A DNA stretch of 64,000 nucleotides from Colwellia sp. (lineage in GTDB: Bacteria > Pseudomonadota > Gammaproteobacteria > Enterobacterales > Alteromonadaceae). The position numbers were made by a program, and so were the translations under genes. The stretch covers positions 124,001 to 188,000 of the forward strand of contig JABSOY010000007.1 in assembly GCA_013215385.1 (NCBI GenBank), written 5' to 3'. Shown here one piece after another: positions 44,805-53,964 of the stretch; position 1 is the stretch's first letter, and each line of letters begins with the position of its first letter. Below the pieces are notes generated by a model that was not told the DNA's origin, did not search any database, and saw nothing but the letters and a program-made list of their open reading frames with translations.

Positions 44805-45533
44805 ATGTCAGCTAATAACGACAATCAAATTACCTTTGATTTTATCGGACGAATTAATTCCCCTTATAAGGAAAAGTTCGCTATTCCTCGGCAGCCTGGC
44901 TTGGTCAGTGCTGCAAAAGGCTCAATAACGCTGATAAACCAAGCAAATAATGAAGAATTGGTTCGTGGACTTACACAGTTCAGCCATCTTTGGTTATTGT
45001 TCATTTTCCATGGTACTCAGCAACAAGGCTGGAAACCTCTTGTTCGGCCGCCTCGTTTAGGCGGTAATAAAAAACTGGGTGTGCTTGCGACACGCTCAAC
45101 CTTTAGACCCAACCCTATTGGTATGTCTGTGGTGAAATTGGATTATATCGAACAGATAGAGAAACAAATTATCATCCATATTTCAGGGTTAGATTTGCTC
45201 GACCAGACACCAATTGTTGATATTAAACCTTATATTCCATATTCTGATAGTATCAATGGAGCTCAAGCAGGATTTGCTCAACAAGAACCCTACCAGCCAT
45301 TGTCAGTAACATTCTCAGCACAAGCACAAGATCAAATCATCAAGTTTCAAGAAAAATACGTCGACTTGGTATTGTTAATTGAGCAAGTTTTAGCACAAGA
45401 CCCTCGGCCTGCTTACAAAAAATTAAATATTGATGAAAAAGTTTATGGTATGGCGCTTTATGATTTGAATATTTTATGGCAAGTTCAAGATAATAATACC
45501 GTTGATGTATTGTCACTCAATAAAATGAATTAA
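44805..45533 (+). CDS. trmO: tRNA (N6-threonylcarbamoyladenosine(37)-N6)-methyltransferase TrmO
   Basis: A 242-residue member of the TsaA/YaeB family that methylates t6A37 in some tRNAs using SAM. Conserved parts are FIGRINSPYKEKFAIPRQPG, GLTQFSHLWLLFIFH, PPRLGGNKKLGVLATRSTFR with PNPIGMSVVKL, and DLLDQTPIVDIKPYIPYSDS. The C-terminal YKKLNIDEKVYGMALYDLNI matches the family tail. It lies 5 nt after rcsF. Confidence 0.93.
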   Translation: MSANNDNQITFDFIGRINSPYKEKFAIPRQPGLVSAAKGSITLINQANNEELVRGLTQFSHLWLLFIFHGTQQQGWKPLVRPPRLGGNKKLGVLATRSTFRPNPIGMSVVKLDYIEQIEKQIIIHISGLDLLDQTPIVDIKPYIPYSDSINGAQAGFAQQEPYQPLSVTFSAQAQDQIIKFQEKYVDLVLLIEQVLAQDPRPAYKKLNIDEKVYGMALYDLNILWQVQDNNTVDVLSLNKMN

Positions 45534-45622
45534 TAGGTTGAAGATTCATATTTTTTTATTGAGAGGTGATATCTTTTATTCAACTTATACCTGTTGTCCC
45601 TATAGTTTTGACAGGACATAAC

Positions 45623-45649
45623 ACAAAGATCAGCTAGGCTGATCTTTGT
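45623..45649. terminator. Hairpin between convergent trmO and slyD
   Basis: A 12-bp perfect stem (ACAAAGATCAGC / GCTGATCTTTGT) with a 3-nt loop lies between the two stops. T-tracts are weak. Confidence 0.6.
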
Positions 45650-45663
45650 AACATCGAATGAGC

Positions 45664-46155
45664 TTAGTGCTGATGACCGCCAGCGCCATGCGCGTGCCCA
45701 TGCTCAACTTCTTCATCTGTTGCAGCACGTACATCAACTACGTCTAAATCAAACGTTAAGACCATGCCCGCAAGTGGTGGGTTAGTATCAACCGTCACCA
45801 TAAATTTCCCTGCTTTAATAACGGTAACTTGACGTCGACCTTGTTCAGTTTCTACTGCAGCCGTCATGCCGGCTTTCCATTTAGTTGTACCGCTACCATC
45901 TTGTAAATGCTTTGCCGGTACACGTTGGATCATATCTTCTTTGCGTTCACCGTAAGTATCTTCTGGTTGCAAGGTAACTGAAAATTTGTTACTAGTTTCC
46001 TTGCCTGTGAGTGCATTTTCAACACCGACTAGCATATTTTTATAACCATGAAGGTAGGCTAAAGGGTCACCACCATACGATGATTCAATTTCGTTACCAG
46101 CTTCATCTTTTAATGTGTAGTGAAACTGAACAACGGTTTTATCTGCAATTTTCAT
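45664..46155 (-). CDS. slyD: FKBP-type peptidyl-prolyl isomerase, SlyD-like
   Basis: A 163-residue cytoplasmic isomerase and chaperone. The split FKBP core has VQFHYTLKDEAGNEIESSYG, PLAYLHGYKNMLVGVENALT and NPPLAGMVLTFDLDVVDVRA. The insert-in-flap domain lies between (VTLQPEDTYGERKEDMIQRV onward). The C-terminal tail is His-rich (HGHAHGAGGHQH), shorter than the E. coli SlyD nickel-binding tail, so metal storage may be weaker. Confidence 0.93.
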   Translation of the reverse strand: MKIADKTVVQFHYTLKDEAGNEIESSYGGDPLAYLHGYKNMLVGVENALTGKETSNKFSVTLQPEDTYGERKEDMIQRVPAKHLQDGSGTTKWKAGMTAAVETEQGRRQVTVIKAGKFMVTVDTNPPLAGMVLTFDLDVVDVRAATDEEVEHGHAHGAGGHQH

Positions 46156-46220
46156 TTTAAATCCAAGTTAATTAATCAATAATAATTTTGTGCGAGTGTA
46201 GCAAAAACAACGTCCTGTCA

Positions 46221-47120
46221 CTATGCCCAAAGTAATAAAATAACAACACTAGCAATAATCAAAAACATGCCAAGGTATTCCATCTTACTGATGCGCTCTT
46301 TAAATAGCCGATAGGTTAATAATAAAGTAATAAAAAACTCAACTTGCCCTAATGCTTTTACGTACGCAGCATTTTGGAAACTTGCTGCAGTAAACCAGCC
46401 AATAGAACCAATGACGCTGGTAATGCCAACAAATAAACATAAACGCCAATGCTTTAACATCAAGGTTAATTGCGTTTTATCTTGAAACCAGATATAAATT
46501 ATTGAGATAAGAGACTGTACTGTGATCATAAAAACAAGAGTGACGGCAGCGCTGACTAATAAATCAGTGTTGAGTGCTAAACTCGACTCTCGAATTAGCA
46601 AGGTCGTTATCGCTAAAGCTAACCCTGAAGCTAAACCAAAGCCAGCGCCAGGATTTTGAAAAACATCAGCATAAGTTAATTTTACTTTTGAAACGATTAT
46701 AACGCCAATAACACCGATAAGTACCGACAACCAGCCTAAAGCAGATAACGAAACGGAAAACACCAGAGCACCAACAACGGCAACTTGAATAGCTTCGGTT
46801 TTAGCTAAGCTGGTTGCGACAGAGAAGTTACGATACTTAAATGCAGCAATTAAACAAACCGTACCAATAATTTGCATGACACAGGCGATCAAAGCGTATT
46901 GTAAAAATTGAGGCGTTAACTGAGGTAAAGCTACTTGTTGATGTTCAGTAATAAAAAACAGATACAAAAAAGCAAATGGCAAGGCATAAACATATCGCAC
47001 ACCGGTAGTAGCCATCGCATTTAAATGCCCAGAGAGTTGCTTTTGGCCCGCGGTACGAATCGCTTGCATAAAAGCGGCGAGTAAGGTGAAATAAATCCAA
47101 AGTTCCAAGGTAAAATCCAA
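46221..47120 (-). CDS. EamA-family (DMT) permease
   Basis: A 299-residue inner-membrane protein with about ten hydrophobic helices in two EamA repeats. The second repeat includes LFVGITSVIGSIGWFTAASF, QNAAYVKALGQVEFFITLLL and a short C-terminal helix pair. DMT permeases export amino acids or metabolites; the substrate cannot be told. It is a single gene between slyD and a divergent unknown gene. Confidence 0.88.
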   Translation of the reverse strand: MDFTLELWIYFTLLAAFMQAIRTAGQKQLSGHLNAMATTGVRYVYALPFAFLYLFFITEHQQVALPQLTPQFLQYALIACVMQIIGTVCLIAAFKYRNFSVATSLAKTEAIQVAVVGALVFSVSLSALGWLSVLIGVIGVIIVSKVKLTYADVFQNPGAGFGLASGLALAITTLLIRESSLALNTDLLVSAAVTLVFMITVQSLISIIYIWFQDKTQLTLMLKHWRLCLFVGITSVIGSIGWFTAASFQNAAYVKALGQVEFFITLLLTYRLFKERISKMEYLGMFLIIASVVILLLWA

Positions 47121-47229
47121 TAATGAGAAGAGTCAAAGTGAATGATTTTACTATAAACAAGCTGTTGTGCTTTATGTTATTTATAAATATTGATAATGTC
47201 GCATTATTATAATTAAAACCGCCGATACT

Positions 47230-47646
47230 ATGACTGAACAATTACCCATCTCTATTCAACCAAGTAATGATTTAATGACTCAATTTTCAAAAATCAAATC
47301 AGTCTGTAATAAGCTTGAGGCGCAGTTTAATTTTCAAACATTAACAGCGAATTGGTATGGTGATGAAGATAATATTTTATCGATAAATCTGTATTTGGAA
47401 ACGAGTAATTTCTTTGATTTAGAAAAAGCTAACATTCACCAAGGCGAAATCAGTAATTTTGCCGATGATGTTTTCAGTGTTTATCAAAAAGAACTGCCGC
47501 AAATAAATTGTTTTATCGCTATTACACCTGCCGAATTAACCTTGCTAGGGCAGCAAGAAAAACTGCTACCGATTTATATTGAAAAAAAACTACACAAAGT
47601 ACTGAACTTAATCGCTGCTCAATTAAAGCTATTTCCTATTGAGTAA
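47230..47646 (+). CDS. Unknown 138-residue protein
   Basis: I do not recognise this protein. It has no signal or membrane segment and is acidic in the middle (FDLEKANIHQGEISNFADDV). It looks like an ordinary soluble alpha/beta protein. It is divergent from the EamA gene (109-bp gap) and convergent with pyrD. A hairpin overlaps its last codons. The coding-like composition and a start soon after an AT-rich promoter-like stretch support it, but there is no strong ribosome site. Confidence 0.6.
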   Translation: MTEQLPISIQPSNDLMTQFSKIKSVCNKLEAQFNFQTLTANWYGDEDNILSINLYLETSNFFDLEKANIHQGEISNFADDVFSVYQKELPQINCFIAITPAELTLLGQQEKLLPIYIEKKLHKVLNLIAAQLKLFPIE

Positions 47647-47664
47647 ACCATAATGGGAAATAGC
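47628..47664. terminator. Hairpin overlapping the end of the 138-residue gene
   Basis: GCTATTTCCTATT (47628-47640) pairs with AATGGGAAATAGC (47652-47664) over 13 positions including one G-U pair, with an 11-nt loop. It lies between convergent genes and probably limits read-through both ways. Confidence 0.4.
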
Positions 47665-47685
47665 CTTACAGAGCCGGAAAATAGA

Positions 47686-48696
47686 CTAAAGAATGTCGAC
47701 AATATCTTTAACTAGCTCAGGTCCTTGATATATAAAGCCGGTGTAAACTTGTACTAGTTTAGCTCCTGCCGCAATTTTTTCTTGCGCGTCACGACCATTA
47801 GCGATCCCACCAACTCCGATTATCGGTAATTTATTATCTAATGCTATTGCTAACAAACGGATAACTTCAGTACTTTTATCTTTTACCGGTGCGCCACTCA
47901 GGCCGCCCTGTTCGTCACCGTGTTCAAGCCCTTCAACACCTTCACGTGACAAAGTCGTGTTGGTTGCTATAACGCCATCAATATTATTATCTATTAAGCA
48001 TTGTGCAATCGACTCAATTTCTTCTGAGCTTAGGTCTGGTGCGATTTTCACAGCGAGCGGCACATATTTACCATGTTGCTCGGTAAGTACTTTTTGCTCA
48101 GATTTGAGTGCAGACAATAATTCATTCAACGCATCACCATATTGCAACGAACGTAAACCAGGGGTGTTAGGTGATGAAATATTAATCGTTATATACGTAG
48201 CATAGTTATATACTTTACGCATACAAATAAGGTAGTCATCTTTAGCATTTTCATCAGGGGTATCTTTATTTTTACCGATATTAATACCCAAAACGCCTTT
48301 AAAGTTAGCTTTACGTACTTGGTCAACTAAGTAGTCTACGCCTTTGTTATTAAAGCCCATTCTATTAATAACCGCATTTGCTTGCGGTAGACGGAAAATA
48401 CGTGGTTTAGGGTTACCCGGCTGTGGCTTAGGCGTAATAGTCCCTATTTCTACAAAGCCAAAGCCCATCGCAGCAAAAGCATTAATACACTCACCATTTT
48501 TATCTAAACCTGCGGCTAAGCCAACAGGATTAGGAAAAGTGATGCCCATTGCTTCCACGGGTTTGTCTGCAACGTTTTGTTTATATAAAAGGTTTAATGG
48601 CGAAGAGCCCGTTGCTTTAAAACCTTTGATGGTTAGTTCATGAATAATTTCTGGATCAAACTTGAATAATACTTTACGAATTGCCGAATAAAACAT
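47686..48696 (-). CDS. pyrD: Dihydroorotate dehydrogenase (quinone), class 2
   Basis: A 336-residue FMN enzyme of pyrimidine synthesis that oxidises dihydroorotate to orotate and passes electrons to quinone at the membrane. It has the N-terminal membrane-associating helices ([20 protein letters not shown]), [50 protein letters not shown] with the class-2 Ser base, and [17 protein letters not shown]. Length equals the E. coli enzyme. Confidence 0.97.
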   Translation of the reverse strand: MFYSAIRKVLFKFDPEIIHELTIKGFKATGSSPLNLLYKQNVADKPVEAMGITFPNPVGLAAGLDKNGECINAFAAMGFGFVEIGTITPKPQPGNPKPRIFRLPQANAVINRMGFNNKGVDYLVDQVRKANFKGVLGINIGKNKDTPDENAKDDYLICMRKVYNYATYITINISSPNTPGLRSLQYGDALNELLSALKSEQKVLTEQHGKYVPLAVKIAPDLSSEEIESIAQCLIDNNIDGVIATNTTLSREGVEGLEHGDEQGGLSGAPVKDKSTEVIRLLAIALDNKLPIIGVGGIANGRDAQEKIAAGAKLVQVYTGFIYQGPELVKDIVDIL

Positions 48697-48709
48697 ATTG
48701 CCTCATATA

Positions 48710-48741
48710 TAAAAAATCCCCACTTAATAGCGGGGATTTTA
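48710..48741 (-). terminator. Terminator of the glutamate dehydrogenase gene
   Basis: A 9-bp stem (AAAATCCCC / GGGGATTTT) with a 10-nt loop is followed on the minus strand by more T residues. It lies 44 nt past the GDH stop and just upstream of pyrD. Confidence 0.85.
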
Positions 48742-48784
48742 TCAGTTAAACCAATCTCATTAAAGGCTGATTAATGGTCTTAAA

Positions 48785-51700
48785 TTATTTTGCTGGGTCA
48801 CAATTTAAGCTCAACAGCATTAACTCTCTTAAAGCGACCGAAAATTTAGCAAACTCATGAGTTTGACCTATTCTAAAGTCTGTTAGGATTTGATTCCAAC
48901 GTTCAAGTGGTTGCGAATTTGTTTCAACCCATTGCTCTAATAACTCTTCAACTTCAGGTTGTTCAACACCACAATCACAACGTAAAACAACTTGTGCTAA
49001 TGATCTTTGCTGCCAATCTAGCTCTTCTCTGAACGAAGCTCGAGCTAATGCTTGCCAATGATTTGCTACAGGCTGGCCGGTGATTTGGTCTAAGAACCAA
49101 TGTAAGTCTAGACGCACACCTAACTTAAAGTATAAATTAGCGACTTGCTCAATTGAACGACCGTCTGTAGCAGATATATCGGCGATATCCATCACAGGGA
49201 ATAATGAACTTAACTGTGAAATACGTATCGCTATATTTTTAGGCACGCCTGTATTAACTAGGTCAGTTTCTACACGCTTTAACTGGGCTACTTCTTCCTT
49301 AACCAATAACTTATCTAAATTATTCGATAAGTTTTCAAAAGTAGGACGATAGAACTCAATAGTTTCAGCAATATTTAACGATTTATTGCGATGACGTAAG
49401 AACCAACGGGTGGCACGTCTTACCGTACGGCGCATTTGAAATAACATTTCCGTTTGAATTAACGTGGAAATTTTATTATCAAGTGATGTAATTTGTTGCC
49501 AAATTTCTGATAATTCAAAAACCTCACTTGCCATTACATAACAATTAGCAATTTCTGCAACCGTTGCTCCTGTTTCTTCAAACATTCGATTAACGAAGTT
49601 AAAGCCCATATCGTTACCGATATTATTTGCTAATTTAGTCGCTATAATTTCCGCACGAAGTGGATGCAATTGCATTTCATCTTGGTATTTGTCTTGCAGC
49701 TGTGGAGGAAAAGCTTCAAGTAACAAACGGTTATGATATGGATTATCGGTAATTTCAGGGCAGACTAAATCTTCTTTTAGCACCATCTTGCTATAAGCAA
49801 GTAGCACAGAAAGTTCAGGACGTGTTAACCCTTGACCTTTAGATAAACGTTCTGAAATTTCATCATCATTTGGAATAAACTCTAAAGTACGGTCTAATTT
49901 ACCCTTTCTTTCTAATTCATGGATAAAGCGCACTTGCTCTTTTAATTGATTAACACCGCGCATTGCCGTAATTGATAATGAATGTGTTTGACGGTAACAG
50001 TCTTCAATAACGATTTTACCCACATCGTCAGTCATATCAGCAAGTAATTGATTGCGTTGCTTAACGGTTAAGTCACCATTTTGCACTAAACTGTTCAAGA
50101 GTATTTTAATGTTTACTTCATTATCAGAACAGTCTACTCCACCAGCATTATCGACCGCATCGGTATTAATTCGACCACCGAGAGCGGCAAATTCAATACG
50201 ACCCAGTTGAGTAAAACCTAAATTACCACCCTCACCAACCACTTTAGCTTGTAGTTCACTACCGTTTATCCGTAATGAATCGTTCGCTCTGTCGCCGACT
50301 TCTAAATGAGACTCTTTAGTGCCTTTAACATATGTGCCGATACCGCCATTCCATAATAAATCGACTTGCATTTTTAATAATGCTTGCATCAAATCTAATG
50401 GTGACATGCTTTGTTTTTGCGTACCGATCATTTTCTTAATTTGAGGCGTTAACTTAATCGACTTAACATGGCGACTGAAAATAGCGCCACCTTCAGAAAT
50501 TAGCTCTTTATTATAATCATCCCAAGTACAACCAGGCAGATTAAATAAACGCTCACGTTCTTTATAAGAGCTTGCTGCATCTGGAGTAGGGTCAATAAAG
50601 ATGTGCATGTGGTTGAATGCAGCTTGTAAACGAATATGTTTTGAAAGCAACATACCATTACCGAATACGTCACCGGCCATATCACCAATGGCAAGACAGG
50701 TGAAGTCAGTTGATTGACAATCGATATCCATTTCACGGAAATGACGTTTTACAGACTCCCACGCACCTTTAGCGGTAATACCCATAGCTTTATGATCGTA
50801 ACCAACACTGCCGCCAGATGCGAACGCATCTCCCATCCAAAAGTTGTATTCATCAGAAATAGCATTCGCTGTGTCTGAAAATGTTGCCGTACCTTTATCT
50901 GCGGCAACAACTAAGTATGGGTCGTCGTCATCTAAACGAACAACATTTACTGGCGGAACAACGATACCATCAACGATATTGTCGGTTATGTCTAAGAGAC
51001 CTCGAATGAAAGTACGGTAACATTCTTTACCTGCTTCAAATATTTCTTGACGTGAACCACCTACAGGAAGCTGTTTACAAACAAAACCACCTTTAGCACC
51101 AACAGGAACAATGACGGTATTTTTAACTTGCTGTGCTTTTACTAGTCCTAAGATTTCTGTACGGAAATCTTCTCGTCTATCAGACCAACGTAAACCACCA
51201 CGAGCAACTTTACCGCCACGTAAATGAACACCTTCAAGTTGCGGTGAATAAACAAATATTTCGAACTCAGGTATCGGTAAAGGCACATCACTGATTTGAG
51301 AAGGTAAAATCTTAAATGATATATAAGACTTTTCACCTGTTTCTGCATGTGGCTGAAAATAGTTAGTACGAATAGTGGCACTGATCATTTCAACAAAGCG
51401 ACGAATAATACGGTCATCATCTAAGTTTGCGACATTATCAAGAGAAGCTTCAATATCATTGGCAACTTTAGTGATAGTCTTCTCTGAAGCTTTACCTTTA
51501 GGATCAAAGCGTAAAATAAAGAATTTAATTAATAACTCGGCGATATTAGGGTAACGAGCAAAAGTATCCTCAGTATAACTTTGGCTGAAAGTTCCGCCAA
51601 TTTGACGTTCATACTTTGCATATGCTCGTATAATGGAAACTTCACGTCCGCCTAGCTCTGCGCCAAGAATTAAACGGTTAAAACCATCATCTTCTAACTT

Positions 51701-53635
51701 GCCAGCCCAAACCTTAGCAAAAGCGTCTTGGAATAAATTCTGCACAATTTCAAGATTAAATTTGCCTTTACCTGTGAGTAACATTGAAAAGTCTAAAATC
51801 CAACACTTTTCACCACTTGATGTTTTTACTAAGTAAGGACTTTCACCAATGACACGTAAACCAAAGTTTTCTAAAATCGGTAACACATCGGAAAGATGAA
51901 TTGGATCACCAATATGGAAGAGCTTTAATTTGACAGATCGGCTTTCTGCGCTTTCTTCTTGAGGCTGATAAAATAACATTTCAAGCGGTTTATTTTCGCC
52001 CAGTGCTTCAAGTTTTTCAATATCTACAATCGCAGTGCCCGGTAGAACTTCATCTTTATAAGATTGTGGGAAACTATAATATTTACGACTTAACGCTTTA
52101 CCTTTTGCTTCACCTTTATGAGAGTTAAGCGCAGCTGCAAGTTTGTCATCCCAGCTTCTTGCCGCTTCATTTAAATTCTTTTCAATTTCTTTCACGTTGA
52201 TATCTGCTTTAGTTGATTTAACACGAACAATATAATGAGTACGAGCCTGCGCTGATTCAGAAAAGTAAGTGGTAAACTCTACTTCTTGATTGCTACCAAA
52301 TGCTTCTTTCAATAATTTTTGAGTATTAACACGCAACTCTGTGTTGTAACGTTCTCTGGGTACATACACCATACAAGAATAAAAACGGTCAAATGCATCA
52401 CGGCGAACAAATAAGCCAGAGTAATCTCGTTCTTGCATTTGAAAAATACCTAAAACATTTTTCAATAACTCATCAGTACTACTTTGTAGAATTTCATCGC
52501 GAGGGTAAGTTTCTAAGATATTAATTAAAGTTTTGTAAGCGTGGGTGCCTCGAGCAAAACCAGAATTTTCACAAACACTGGTAACTTTTGATTTAATTAA
52601 GGGTAAATCTAAAGCACTGTTGGTGTAATACGCAGAACCGAATAAGCCAACGAAACGCTCCTCACCAATAACATTACCTTCAGCATCAAAACGTTTTACA
52701 CCGATATAATCAAGGTGCGCTGGACGATGAACACGTGAACGAGAATTGGTTTTAGTTAAGATTAACGGATTAACACCAAGCGCAAGTTCACGAGCAGAGC
52801 TTGATAGTTTTGAAAGAAGACGTTCAACCGTGCCATCAGATCGTTTCATTAAGCCTAAGCTTGATTCAACATTTGCTGATAATGCCATATCGCCTTTTAA
52901 CGTTTTTACGTCATATGAACGATAACCAAGCAGAGTGAAATTGTCTGCTAACATCCATTTTAAAAATTCTAATGCGTCATCATGGTCATTTATTGAACAA
53001 GGTAGTTTTGCATCGGTTGTTTCGACGATAAGTTCACCCAAACGAGTTCGCATGGCTTGCCAGTCGTCAACAGTAATCGCAATATCGTTTACAACAGAAT
53101 GTAGTTCTTGAGCAATTTCATCAAGTGCTTTTTGTTCGGTTTGACGATCAATTTCAATAAAGAAAACAGTTTCCACAGAAGTAGACTTCAATGATTTATC
53201 AGCTGCTGCTGCTAATTGCGTAATTTGTTTCTTTTTGTTACGAATAATATTAATTGGGCTATTGAGCATTAAATGTGGTGATAAACCCAAACGATTTAAC
53301 GCAATTCGTAATGAATCAACAAGAAATGGCATATCAGCAACGATAACTTCAATAATTGTATGACTTGATTTCCAACCATTTTTTGACACTTGCGGATTAA
53401 AAACTTTAATCACCGGAGTTTTCTCTTGGTGATCATTTAATGAATTCCATAAACTTAACGTTGCACCGTACATGTCACTATCGTTACGATGTTCAAGATC
53501 TAGTGTCGAGATATTACTGTAAAGGAGCTCTGAAAACTGCTCAACAAGGGGAGCTGTTTTAGCTGAAACTTTTTGATGAATTAACTGTGCTACATTCGAG
53601 AGTATCACTGAGGGTAAACCGTCTACTAACGCCAT
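48785..53635 (-). CDS. NAD-dependent glutamate dehydrogenase, large (~180 kDa) class
   Basis: A 1616-residue enzyme that oxidatively deaminates glutamate to 2-oxoglutarate with NAD+. N-terminal ACT-like regulatory regions cover about residues 30-650. The dehydrogenase core has HLRGGKVARGGLRWSDRRED, FRTEILGLVKAQQVKNTVIV, PVGAKGGFV (catalytic Lys region), DDDDPYLVVAADKGTATFSD, GSVGYDHKAMGITAKGAWES and IGDMAGDVFGNGML. A long helical C-terminal domain follows. ATG 53635 has AAGGA 8 nt upstream; an in-frame ATG 12 codons earlier overlaps that site. It has its own terminator. It probably feeds glutamate and amino-acid catabolism. Confidence 0.96.
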   Translation of the reverse strand: MALVDGLPSVILSNVAQLIHQKVSAKTAPLVEQFSELLYSNISTLDLEHRNDSDMYGATLSLWNSLNDHQEKTPVIKVFNPQVSKNGWKSSHTIIEVIVADMPFLVDSLRIALNRLGLSPHLMLNSPINIIRNKKKQITQLAAAADKSLKSTSVETVFFIEIDRQTEQKALDEIAQELHSVVNDIAITVDDWQAMRTRLGELIVETTDAKLPCSINDHDDALEFLKWMLADNFTLLGYRSYDVKTLKGDMALSANVESSLGLMKRSDGTVERLLSKLSSSARELALGVNPLILTKTNSRSRVHRPAHLDYIGVKRFDAEGNVIGEERFVGLFGSAYYTNSALDLPLIKSKVTSVCENSGFARGTHAYKTLINILETYPRDEILQSSTDELLKNVLGIFQMQERDYSGLFVRRDAFDRFYSCMVYVPRERYNTELRVNTQKLLKEAFGSNQEVEFTTYFSESAQARTHYIVRVKSTKADINVKEIEKNLNEAARSWDDKLAAALNSHKGEAKGKALSRKYYSFPQSYKDEVLPGTAIVDIEKLEALGENKPLEMLFYQPQEESAESRSVKLKLFHIGDPIHLSDVLPILENFGLRVIGESPYLVKTSSGEKCWILDFSMLLTGKGKFNLEIVQNLFQDAFAKVWAGKLEDDGFNRLILGAELGGREVSIIRAYAKYERQIGGTFSQSYTEDTFARYPNIAELLIKFFILRFDPKGKASEKTITKVANDIEASLDNVANLDDDRIIRRFVEMISATIRTNYFQPHAETGEKSYISFKILPSQISDVPLPIPEFEIFVYSPQLEGVHLRGGKVARGGLRWSDRREDFRTEILGLVKAQQVKNTVIVPVGAKGGFVCKQLPVGGSRQEIFEAGKECYRTFIRGLLDITDNIVDGIVVPPVNVVRLDDDDPYLVVAADKGTATFSDTANAISDEYNFWMGDAFASGGSVGYDHKAMGITAKGAWESVKRHFREMDIDCQSTDFTCLAIGDMAGDVFGNGMLLSKHIRLQAAFNHMHIFIDPTPDAASSYKERERLFNLPGCTWDDYNKELISEGGAIFSRHVKSIKLTPQIKKMIGTQKQSMSPLDLMQALLKMQVDLLWNGGIGTYVKGTKESHLEVGDRANDSLRINGSELQAKVVGEGGNLGFTQLGRIEFAALGGRINTDAVDNAGGVDCSDNEVNIKILLNSLVQNGDLTVKQRNQLLADMTDDVGKIVIEDCYRQTHSLSITAMRGVNQLKEQVRFIHELERKGKLDRTLEFIPNDDEISERLSKGQGLTRPELSVLLAYSKMVLKEDLVCPEITDNPYHNRLLLEAFPPQLQDKYQDEMQLHPLRAEIIATKLANNIGNDMGFNFVNRMFEETGATVAEIANCYVMASEVFELSEIWQQITSLDNKISTLIQTEMLFQMRRTVRRATRWFLRHRNKSLNIAETIEFYRPTFENLSNNLDKLLVKEEVAQLKRVETDLVNTGVPKNIAIRISQLSSLFPVMDIADISATDGRSIEQVANLYFKLGVRLDLHWFLDQITGQPVANHWQALARASFREELDWQQRSLAQVVLRCDCGVEQPEVEELLEQWVETNSQPLERWNQILTDFRIGQTHEFAKFSVALRELMLLSLNCDPAK

Positions 53636-53887
53636 GCCGTTTTCCTTTTTGGATAAAACGCTGTTGTACAAACTGTTTCAAAATCGATTATTTAAAACAA
53701 TTCGATGTGTAATTTTTATTATTTTGTATATAAATATTTATTATTGTCTAAAAGAATAGACTATAAGTGCGATTTTATTAAGAATTTTAGGCTATTGCGA
53801 GGAATATTTTACTATTTTTTGTGATTAATTGTTCAAGTCGATCTATCGTTAGCTCGAGGAGTAATTGTTTATTCACTTCTTATAAAT

Positions 53888-53913
53888 AGAAAATGACCTT
53901 ACGGTCATTTTCT
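53888..53913 (-). terminator. Terminator of the DUF1302-MMPL operon
   Basis: A stem of GAAAATGACC / GGTCATTTTC with a 4-nt loop lies 52 nt past the MMPL gene stop and is followed on the minus strand by TATTTAT. The rest of the 53636-53964 gap holds the GDH promoter region. Confidence 0.75.
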
Positions 53914-53964
53914 TGTTTATTTATGCAAAAACAACTAAATTTTTTGAATAATAATTATTAATAT

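Noticed and set aside
46945-47241. Minus-strand 98-codon frame over the start of the EamA gene
   Set aside because: It overlaps the EamA permease in another frame and reads as Tyr/Phe/Ile-rich noise.
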